Source: Polaromonas sp. (GTDB taxonomy: Bacteria > Pseudomonadota > Gammaproteobacteria > Burkholderiales > Burkholderiaceae_C). From it: a stretch of 5,949 nt of DNA. The DNA is taken from the NCBI GenBank assembly GCA_026786065.1, contig JAJAYS010000380.1, forward strand, positions 1 through 5,949. Reading direction: 5' to 3'. Positions 1 to 5,949 of this stretch are shown one piece after another. Both the position numbers and the translations under genes were made by a program. Positions within the stretch are counted from its first letter, which is position 1. Every line of letters begins with the position of its first letter. Under the pieces are notes generated by a model. That model saw only the letters and a list, made by a program, of their open reading frames with translations. It searched no databases and had not been told where the DNA came from.

Positions 1-1452
<1,452 letters not shown>

Positions 1453-1519
1453 TCCGGGAAATTTTTAAGAAAATAACGCTGTAGTCCTAATGAATAAGGG
1501 CGTTAGCAGCTATTTAATC

Positions 1520-1524
1520 AGGAG
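1520..1524 (+). promoter_or_regulatory. Ribosome binding site of the phosphoribosyltransferase gene
   Basis: AGGAG lies 7 nt before ATG 1532. It decides the start against an in-frame ATG at 1490, which would add 14 residues and has no Shine-Dalgarno sequence before it. Confidence 0.75.
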
Positions 1525-1531
1525 CGAAAAG

Positions 1532-2056
1532 ATGTTGACAGAAGACGGCAAGCACCTATACGTCAGTTATGACGAGTACCACAACCTGATCGAAAAGCTA
1601 GCCATCAAGGTGTATCAGTCGCACTGGGCTTTCGACACCATCTTGTGTCTGGCGCGCGGCGGCATGCGTCCCGGCGACATCTTGTCGCGCATCTTCGACA
1701 AGCCACTGGCCATCATGTCAACCAGCTCCTACCGCGCCGATTCGGGCACGGTGCAGGGCAAGCTCGATATTGCCCGGTTCATCACGACCCCCAAAGGCGA
1801 GATCGCCGGAAAAGTGCTGCTGGTCGATGACCTGGCCGATTCCGGCCATACATTGAATGCGGTTATCGCGCAGCTGCGCGGCAGCTACCCGTCCATCATC
1901 GAACTGCGCAGTGCAGTGATCTGGACCAAAGGGGTTTCAACCTTCGAGGCCGACTATTCGGTCGAAACCTTGCCGACCAACCCGTGGATCCACCAACCCT
2001 TCGAAGGCTACGACGCGATGAACCCGGACCAGTTGATGGAGAAGTGGAAGATATAG
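1532..2056 (+). CDS. Purine-type phosphoribosyltransferase (type I PRTase fold)
   Basis: 174-aa cytosolic protein of the type I phosphoribosyltransferase fold. The PRPP-binding signature VLLVDDLADSGHT spans about residues 95-107, with the paired acidic residues Asp99-Asp100. An early LARGGMRPGD segment matches the PPi-loop region of Gpt/Hpt-like enzymes. The C-terminal part (NPWIHQPFEGYD) resembles the hypoxanthine/xanthine-guanine-type group. Enzymes of this class transfer the phosphoribosyl group of PRPP to a free purine base; the exact base here cannot be read from the sequence. The gene follows purA by 79 nt on the same strand. That suggests a salvage role feeding IMP to PurA, which is inference. 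A pyrimidine or regulatory PRTase is less likely. The stop TAG overlaps the first bases of a repeat element. Confidence 0.88.
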   Translation: MLTEDGKHLYVSYDEYHNLIEKLAIKVYQSHWAFDTILCLARGGMRPGDILSRIFDKPLAIMSTSSYRADSGTVQGKLDIARFITTPKGEIAGKVLLVDDLADSGHTLNAVIAQLRGSYPSIIELRSAVIWTKGVSTFEADYSVETLPTNPWIHQPFEGYDAMNPDQLMEKWKI

Positions 2057-2160
2057 CCCCCACGGTCGTTCGCTTCGCGTAACTCCCTGCCCCCCGAGGG
2101 GGCCGCTGCGCCTGCGGTCTGGCAAAGCCAGTCCCACGGCCCCTGCCTGGATGAGGAGGC
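2055..2160. repeat. Comamonadaceae-type intergenic palindromic element
   Basis: A GC-rich non-coding element that begins with the AG of the upstream TAG stop (AGCCCCCACGGTCG). It contains a perfect hairpin, GCCCCC / GGGGGC, at 2089-2103 with a 3-nt loop. A second hairpin, CTGGC-AAA-GCCAG, lies at 2119-2131 and sits inside a longer-range pairing of GGGGCCG (2099-2105) with CGGCCCC (2137-2143). Elements with this opening and the C6-GA-G5 hairpin are, as I recall, scattered between genes in Acidovorax, Polaromonas and Rhodoferax-like genomes. Only one copy is in the window, so repetition is not shown here. There is no T-run after the stems, so it is not a classical intrinsic terminator, though it could stabilise the 3' end of the purA-PRTase mRNA. 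Borders are approximate. Confidence 0.6.
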
Positions 2161-2174
2161 TCCTTCTTTCTCGT

Positions 2175-2217
2175 TCCTTCTCCTTCCCCTCTGGGAGAGG
2201 GCTGGGGTGAGGGCTCT
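2175..2217. repeat. REP-like CCCTCACCCC / CCCTCTCCC hairpin repeat
   Basis: On the minus strand this reads CCCTCACCCCAGCCCTCTCC followed by CAGAGGGGAAGGAGAAGG, a motif I recognise as a very common dispersed intergenic repeat in Proteobacteria. It holds a perfect 6-bp hairpin, CCCTCT-GGG-AGAGGG, at 2187-2201, flanked by the purine/pyrimidine-biased arms. It lies about 15 nt after the preceding palindromic element and 34 nt before the metC-like start, so it must be within or next to that gene's promoter region or leader. Only one copy is in the window; the repeat identity rests on recognition. Confidence 0.65.
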
Positions 2218-2250
2218 GCGGCTCGTTGAGCCAGCCGTTAACATGGCCGG

Positions 2251-3441
2251 ATGAGCGATATTTCCACCCAGCTGCTCCACCATCCCTACACCCCGCCGTC
2301 GGGCTTTCAGGCGGTCCAGCCGGGTGTTCACCGCGCATCCACCGTCATTTTCCCAAACGTTGCCGCGCTGCGCGCCCGCGACTGGCGGCACAAGACCGGC
2401 TACACCTATGGCCTGCACGGAACGCCAACCACCTTCACGCTGGAGCAGCGCATTGCCACACTCGAAGGCGGCCGGCATTGCACGCTGGCGCCCAGCGGCC
2501 TGGCCGCCGTGGTGCTGGTCGGCATGGCCGTTTTGAAAACCGGTGACGAAGTATTGCTGCCCGACAACGCCTATGGCCCCAACAAGGCGTTCGCGCAGGG
2601 CGAGCTTGCGGCTTGGGGCATCGCGCACCGCTTCTACGACCCAATGGACCCGGGCGATCTGGCGCGCCAGCTTGGTCCGCGGACGCGGCTGGTGTGGCTG
2701 GAGGCCCCCGGTTCTATCACCCTCGAGTTCCCGGACCTGCCGGCGCTCGTGGCCAGCGTCAGGGGCCACGCCAGCCCGCACCCGCAAGGCGTGGTTTGCG
2801 CGCTCGACAACACCTGGGGTGCGGGTCTGGCCTTCAACGCCTTTTCCCTCGGTGCCGACATCTCGGTGCAGGCGCTGACCAAATACCCCAGCGGCGGCGC
2901 GGACGTGCTGATGGGTTCGGTCGTCACCAACGACGACGCACTGCACCAGCTGATTCACCTGTGCCACATGCGCTGCGGCCACGGCGTAAGCGGCAACGAC
3001 TGCGAACTGGTGCTCAGGAGTCTGGGAAGCATCGCGCTGCGTTACGCCGCCCAGGACGCCGCCACGCGCACTCTGGCGACCTGGATGCAGGGCCAGCCGC
3101 AGGTCGCGCTGGTGCTGCATCCGGCGCTGCTTGACTCCCCCGGCCACGCGACCTGGCAGCGCGATTGCTCGGGCGCAGCCTGCCTGTTCAGCGCGGTGTT
3201 CCACGCCGACCGCACACAAGAGCAGATCGACTGCTTTTGCGACAGCCTGAGGCTCTTCAAACTCGGCTACAGCTGGGCCGGGCCAGTCAGCCTGTGCGCG
3301 CCTTACGACATCGCCGCCGTGCGCAGCCGGGGTTGGCCGCACGCTGGCGGACTGGTGCGGTTTTCTATCGGGCTGGAGGCGGTTGCCGACCTGCAGGCGG
3401 ACCTTGCTCAGGCACTGGGCTCGGCGTTCGGCGCGCCGTGA
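2251..3441 (+). CDS. metC: Cystathionine beta-lyase (Cys/Met metabolism PLP enzyme)
   Basis: 396-aa PLP-dependent lyase of the Cys/Met metabolism family (E. coli MetC is 395 aa). It would cleave cystathionine to homocysteine, pyruvate and ammonia in methionine synthesis. Visible motifs: YGLHGTPTT at 53-61, with Tyr53 for the PLP phosphate; EAPGSITLEFPD (MetC has ESPGSITMEV), followed by DNTWGAG from Asp186, which pairs with the PLP ring nitrogen; LTKYPSGGADVLMGS with the Schiff-base Lys211; and GYSWAGPVSL near the C-terminus (MetC has YSWGGYESL). The ESPGS-like and YSWGG-like segments favour beta-lyase over cystathionine gamma-synthase. The Arg two residues after the Tyr in E. coli MetC (YGRRG) is Leu55 here. 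ATG 2251 is the first possible start after an in-frame TAA at 2239, but no good Shine-Dalgarno precedes it. The gene is preceded by two repeats and is probably transcribed apart from the PRTase gene. Confidence 0.92.
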   Translation: MSDISTQLLHHPYTPPSGFQAVQPGVHRASTVIFPNVAALRARDWRHKTGYTYGLHGTPTTFTLEQRIATLEGGRHCTLAPSGLAAVVLVGMAVLKTGDEVLLPDNAYGPNKAFAQGELAAWGIAHRFYDPMDPGDLARQLGPRTRLVWLEAPGSITLEFPDLPALVASVRGHASPHPQGVVCALDNTWGAGLAFNAFSLGADISVQALTKYPSGGADVLMGSVVTNDDALHQLIHLCHMRCGHGVSGNDCELVLRSLGSIALRYAAQDAATRTLATWMQGQPQVALVLHPALLDSPGHATWQRDCSGAACLFSAVFHADRTQEQIDCFCDSLRLFKLGYSWAGPVSLCAPYDIAAVRSRGWPHAGGLVRFSIGLEAVADLQADLAQALGSAFGAP

Positions 3442-3542
3442 GTTTTTGCTTCGGTTGCTCGGTTTCCGACCAGCCTTTTCACGGCGTGCAGCAAGAGGTC
3501 AATGCAGTACATTCAAGCCTACTTATTTTTGAAAGCGAAGCT

Positions 3543-3755
3543 GTGGCTACTCCCAATTACTCGTACGAAAAACGGCAAAAAGAGCTGGCCAAAAAGCGCA
3601 AGAAAGAAGACAAGCTCAAGCGCAAGGCCGAAGGCAAGCCGGAAGACGGCAGCGATGCCGGCGACGACGCAGACGGCCCGGCTGCACCGCCGGCTCCCGG
3701 GTTAGCCACCCCTGGCACCGGCAGCCAGCCGCCGACCATCGAACCATCGACCTGA
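3543..3755 (+). CDS. Small lysine-rich protein, function unknown
   Basis: 70-aa product starting at GTG 3543. The first 32 residues are strongly basic and likely helical (NYSYEKRQKELAKKRKKEDK within residues 5-24). The second half is acidic and then Pro/Ala/Gly-rich, probably disordered. No signal peptide, membrane segment or catalytic motif is visible. I recall similar short proteins beginning M-A-T-P-N-Y-x-Y-E-K-R-Q in Comamonadaceae, annotated as hypothetical. The resemblance of the N-terminus to that group is why I place the start at GTG 3543, although the ribosome site (GAAAG at 3531-3535) is weak. The same frame is open further upstream, including a GTG at 3438 overlapping the metC stop, but that part reads like non-coding DNA. 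The gene lies 101 nt after metC and converges with mnmH. Nucleic-acid binding is conceivable from the charge only. Confidence 0.65.
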   Translation: MATPNYSYEKRQKELAKKRKKEDKLKRKAEGKPEDGSDAGDDADGPAAPPAPGLATPGTGSQPPTIEPST

Positions 3756-3841
3756 TTGCACCGCTCGCTGAAATTCTGGTTACCCAAAAACCATCAACTT
3801 CCCACCGGGGACGCGAGATGCTGCGCTTCAAAAGGCAGACG
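3756..3841. other. Convergent intergenic gap
   Basis: 86 nt separate the ends of the small lysine-rich gene and mnmH. A weak inverted repeat, TGGTT / AACCA (3777-3781 and 3789-3793, 7-nt loop), is the only stem I see. It is AT-rich with no adjacent T-run. No convincing terminator for either gene is visible. Just before the gap, an 8-nt tandem (ACCATCGA twice, 3736-3751) lies in the end of the small gene. Confidence 0.4.
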
Positions 3842-4993
3842 CTAACCCGGCGCGAGCAAGCCGGCTGAGCTGGCGGCTGCTAGGGCGGTGGCCTCCCTTG
3901 GCGGCGCAGCCCCGACACGCTCGCCAGCCGACGCCGCTTGGCCGCGCACTATTTCCCTGGCCATCGCCCGCATCGCCTGCACACTGCGGTCGGCTGGCGC
4001 AGCCAGCGCTGCAGCCGGGTAATGCGCAAAGTTGCGCCGCATGGACTGCAAATAGACCGGGTCGTAGTGCTTGACAAGTAACTCGCGCACCACGTCGTAG
4101 ATGTTCCCCGTGCGCGCCCGCTGCTGCCAGCGCTGCACCAACTGGCTGCCGCAGGCTTGAGTCAGTGCCGCAAGGCGCTCGCAAAAAAACGCGACGTCCT
4201 GCACGAAAAAATCGTAGTCCTCCAGCAGCAACTGCACCCGCTCGTCTTCGGCCAGCTCCAGTTGCACACAGGGGCTGGCGCGCATTGCGGCAATCAGCCC
4301 TTCAGGTATCGCGACATTGCCGACTTTTTTGCTTTCGCTTTCGATATAGACCGGCCGCAACACGTCGAGCCCGCGTAACGCCGCCCACAAGCGGGTGTCG
4401 AACGTTTTTTGGGTTGGCTGGGCTACGCCGGGCAACAAGCCGAGCACCGAACTGCGATGCTGCGCCAGCGCTTCGAGGTCCAGCGTTTGCGCGCCCTCGG
4501 CGGCAAGCGCCTGCAGCAGCCGCGTTTTGCCAGAACCGGTGGTGCCGCAGATCACCCGGAAATCGAAGCGCGCCGCCAGCAGCGGCATGTCGGCAACCAG
4601 AGCGGCGCGAAACGCCTTGTAGCCGCCATCGACCAGCGTGACCCTGAAACCGATCTGCTCAAGAATCAGCGCCAGCGCGCCGCTGCGTTTGCCGCCGCGC
4701 CAGCAGTAGATCAGCGGCTGCCAGTCGCGCGGTTTGGCGAGCACATCGCGCTCCAGGTGGGTTGCGATGTTTCTGGCGATCAACGCCGCGCCGCGCTTTT
4801 TGGCGTCGAAGGCACTGATCTGCTTGTATTCTGTGCCAACCAGTTGGCGTTCGTCGTCGTGCAGGCTGGGCCAATTGAGCGCGCCCGGAAGGTGGTCCAG
4901 CGCATACTCGCCTTCGCTGCGGGCGTCGATGATGTCGCTGAATCGCTCCAGCTGCGCCAGCGTGTCGGAGGCAGAAATGCGTTCAATGCTCAC
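3842..4993 (-). CDS. mnmH: tRNA 2-selenouridine/geranyl-2-thiouridine synthase MnmH (SelU)
   Basis: 383-aa cytosolic tRNA-modifying enzyme. Known MnmH acts on the wobble 2-thiouridine of Lys, Glu and Gln tRNAs: it geranylates the sulfur, then replaces it with selenium from selenophosphate. The N-terminal rhodanese domain (about 1-130) carries YCWRGGKRS with Cys97, the same position as the essential Cys97 of the E. coli protein. A P-loop domain follows with Walker A GTTGSGKT at 150-157, then LDLEALAQHRSS, QPTQKTFDT and IESESKKVGN, all typical of the family. HRSS replaces the usual HRGS. The last ~50 residues are an Ala-rich, variable tail. The start is GTG 4993, whose GTGA overlaps the stop of the esterase gene; no strong Shine-Dalgarno is present, so translation is probably coupled. 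No selD is in the window, so selenium supply cannot be judged. Confidence 0.95.
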   Translation of the reverse strand: MSIERISASDTLAQLERFSDIIDARSEGEYALDHLPGALNWPSLHDDERQLVGTEYKQISAFDAKKRGAALIARNIATHLERDVLAKPRDWQPLIYCWRGGKRSGALALILEQIGFRVTLVDGGYKAFRAALVADMPLLAARFDFRVICGTTGSGKTRLLQALAAEGAQTLDLEALAQHRSSVLGLLPGVAQPTQKTFDTRLWAALRGLDVLRPVYIESESKKVGNVAIPEGLIAAMRASPCVQLELAEDERVQLLLEDYDFFVQDVAFFCERLAALTQACGSQLVQRWQQRARTGNIYDVVRELLVKHYDPVYLQSMRRNFAHYPAAALAAPADRSVQAMRAMAREIVRGQAASAGERVGAAPPREATALAAASSAGLLAPG

Positions 4994-5736
4994 TGGATCA
5001 GCTTTTTCAGTTCCGGCCAGACGTTGGCCAGCATCAAAGCCTGGGCCTTTTCATTAGGATGGATCCGGTCTGCCTGAAACATCGCCGCCGCGTCGTCCAC
5101 GTCGGCCACGCCTTTAAGGAAAAACGGCACCAGCGGCACGTTTTCAGCCTTGGCCACGCGGGTAAAAAGGCCGGTAAAAGTGGCGCTATACGCGCCGCCG
5201 TAGTTCGGCGGCACCTGCATGCCCAGCAAAAGCACCCGCGCACCGGCTTTTTTCGCCGCCTGCGTCATGGCCAGCAGATTTTTTTCGGTCATATCCAGCG
5301 GCAGGCCGCGCAGCGCATCGTTGCCGCCTAGCTCGATCACCACGGTGCGCGGCTGGTGCTGCGCCAGCAGCGGCGCCAGCCGGGAGCGGCCGCCGGAGGT
5401 GGTGTCGCCGCTGATGCTGGCGTTGACGACCCGGACGTCTTTGTTTTCGTTGGCGAGCTGCTTTTCCAGCAGCGGAACCCAGCCGGTGCCGCGCCGCAGG
5501 CCGTATTCGGCACTGAGCGAATCACCAACCACCAAAATGGGGCCGGTCTTGTTTTGAGCCCCGACCGGCGCACCGGCCAGCGTCAGCGCCAGCAGTGCTG
5601 CAAACGGCAATACCCGGCGCGGAAGTATGACCGGGGCGGGCTTGCTAAAGTCCAACGCAGCGGCACCGGCCGGGTTGCCGGGTTGATGGCCGAAACGATG
5701 AAAGAAGTAATGAAAGAAGCGCATGAAAATTGACAT
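4990..5736 (-). CDS. tesA: TesA-type SGNH-hydrolase (arylesterase / lysophospholipase / thioesterase), secreted
   Basis: 248-aa hydrolase of the GDSL/SGNH family, like E. coli TesA, a periplasmic multifunctional esterase. Block I is GDSLS at 71-75 with nucleophile Ser73. Block II is ISGDTTSGG with oxyanion Gly110. Block III is ELGGND with Asn139. Block V is DRIHPN with Asp223 and His226. All catalytic positions are present. A hydrophobic stretch after RR (about 41-60, ending APVGA before Gln61) looks like a signal peptide h-region and cleavage site, so export to the periplasm is likely. The chosen ATG 5736 has AGGA six nt upstream, but it leaves about 40 residues before the hydrophobic stretch, longer than usual; a TTG at Leu29 would give a more ordinary signal peptide. 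Divergent from the ABC ATPase gene, as tesA/ybbA are in E. coli, and overlapping mnmH downstream. Confidence 0.93.
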   Translation of the reverse strand: MSIFMRFFHYFFHRFGHQPGNPAGAAALDFSKPAPVILPRRVLPFAALLALTLAGAPVGAQNKTGPILVVGDSLSAEYGLRRGTGWVPLLEKQLANENKDVRVVNASISGDTTSGGRSRLAPLLAQHQPRTVVIELGGNDALRGLPLDMTEKNLLAMTQAAKKAGARVLLLGMQVPPNYGGAYSATFTGLFTRVAKAENVPLVPFFLKGVADVDDAAAMFQADRIHPNEKAQALMLANVWPELKKLIQ

Positions 5737-5742
5737 GATGGA

Positions 5743-5746
5743 TCCT
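5743..5746 (-). promoter_or_regulatory. Ribosome binding site supporting ATG 5736 of tesA
   Basis: On the minus strand AGGA sits 6 nt before ATG 5736. A second in-frame ATG at 5724 has no Shine-Dalgarno, so this site favours the longer start. Confidence 0.55.
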
Positions 5747-5782
5747 GGGGGTTCGGGCTCGGCTGACCCAAGGTTGAATGGC

Positions 5783-5786
5783 GGAG
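5783..5786 (+). promoter_or_regulatory. Candidate ribosome binding site for GTG start of ybbA-like gene
   Basis: GGAG lies 8 nt before GTG 5795. It is better placed than the AGAAG that ends only 3 nt before the upstream ATG 5723. Confidence 0.45.
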
Positions 5787-5794
5787 AAGGCTTG

Positions 5795-5949
5795 GTGTCT
5801 CCCGAAGCTCCAATTGTTTCCGTCGAGCATGTTTTCAAGTCGGTGACCGACTCGACCGGCACCCTGGACATTTTGCAGGATATCGACTTTGCGCTCGCCC
5901 CCCGCGAGACCGCTGCTATCGTCGGCGCGTCGGGCTCGGGCAAAAGCAC
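5795..5949 (+). CDS. ybbA: ABC transporter ATP-binding protein, YbbA/LolD type (5' part only)
   Basis: Start of an ATPase subunit, cut by the window edge just inside the Walker A motif GASGSGKST. Before it, IVSVEHVFKSV, then LDILQDIDFALAPRETAAIVG, matches the E. coli YbbA layout (IVEVHHLKKSV, then LSILTGVELVVKRGETIALVG) nearly residue for residue. YbbA-type ATPases pair with a large permease (YbbP) and belong to the MacB/LolD-like group acting at the inner membrane. That partner would lie beyond the window. I place the start at GTG 5795 because it has GGAG upstream, aligns with the E. coli N-terminus and avoids tesA. In-frame ATGs at 5723, 5735 and 5738 would add up to 24 residues with weaker ribosome sites, and from 5723 would overlap tesA. 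Being divergent from tesA strengthens the identification. The exact start is uncertain. Confidence 0.85.
   Translation, partial: MSPEAPIVSVEHVFKSVTDSTGTLDILQDIDFALAPRETAAIVGASGSGKS

Noticed and set aside
1490..1531. Earlier ATG for the phosphoribosyltransferase
   Set aside because: It has no Shine-Dalgarno and adds residues without resemblance to the family; ATG 1532 has AGGAG at the right distance.
2089..2103. GCCCCC/GGGGGC hairpin as an intrinsic terminator for the purA-PRTase unit
   Set aside because: No T-run follows the stem on the plus strand and no T-run follows on the minus strand, so I describe it as part of a repeat element instead.
2243..2254. Three-codon minigene (ATG GCC GGA TGA) overlapping the metC start by ATGA
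   Set aside because: No ribosome site precedes it and so short a frame arises easily by chance; coupling to metC cannot be supported.
2008..3342. A 444-codon open frame on the minus strand opposite metC
   Set aside because: The plus-strand frame carries a full set of PLP-enzyme motifs. The antisense product is His/Gln/Arg-rich with no recognisable motif and runs through both repeats, as expected from GC-rich shadow frames.
3165..3542. Upstream extension of the small lysine-rich gene into metC
   Set aside because: The part overlapping metC is Arg-rich shadow sequence, and the part after 3441 has no protein-like character. Only the frame from GTG 3543 resembles a known protein group.
4409..5077. 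A 222-codon plus-strand open frame opposite mnmH and the tesA end
   Set aside because: It is antisense to a well-supported MnmH with all catalytic motifs, and it crosses the tesA-mnmH junction.

Overview
The window is about 60% GC and looks like a housekeeping stretch of a betaproteobacterial chromosome, most likely order Burkholderiales and family Comamonadaceae or close to it (Rhodoferax/Polaromonas-like). This placement rests on the PurA sequence style, the gene order and two dispersed GC-rich repeats of a kind I recall from those genomes. It is inference from recognition, not from a search.

Layout, left to right. Positions 1-111 are the leader of purA, with no upstream gene I can assign. 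Positions 112-1452 (+) are purA, adenylosuccinate synthetase. After 79 nt comes a purine-type phosphoribosyltransferase gene (1532-2056, +), probably co-transcribed with purA. The gap 2057-2250 holds two palindromic repeats: a Comamonadaceae-type element starting inside the upstream stop codon, and a CCCTCACCCC/CCCTCTCCC-type REP-like hairpin. Positions 2251-3441 (+) encode a PLP-dependent cystathionine beta-lyase (MetC-like). Positions 3543-3755 (+) encode a 70-aa lysine-rich protein of unknown function. The next block is on the minus strand and converges on it: mnmH/selU (4993-3842) lies downstream of a tesA-type SGNH esterase gene (5736-4990), and the two overlap by 4 nt (GTGA). At the right edge, divergent from tesA, is the 5' end of an ABC ATPase gene of the YbbA/LolD type, cut just inside its Walker A motif.

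How the genes fit together. The phosphoribosyltransferase could make IMP, which PurA commits to AMP, so the first pair looks like a purine salvage and interconversion unit. The tesA/ybbA divergent pair is the arrangement known from E. coli. Coupling mnmH (tRNA wobble 2-thiouridine geranylation and selenation) to tesA is a less obvious partnership. I see no tRNA, rRNA, CRISPR array, insertion sequence, phage gene or defence system.

Nothing here is clearly a new biological system. The points most worth a second look are two unusual residues in an otherwise invariant PurA active-site motif, the two intergenic repeats, the tesA-mnmH overlap, and the ambiguous starts of the tesA/ybbA divergent pair.
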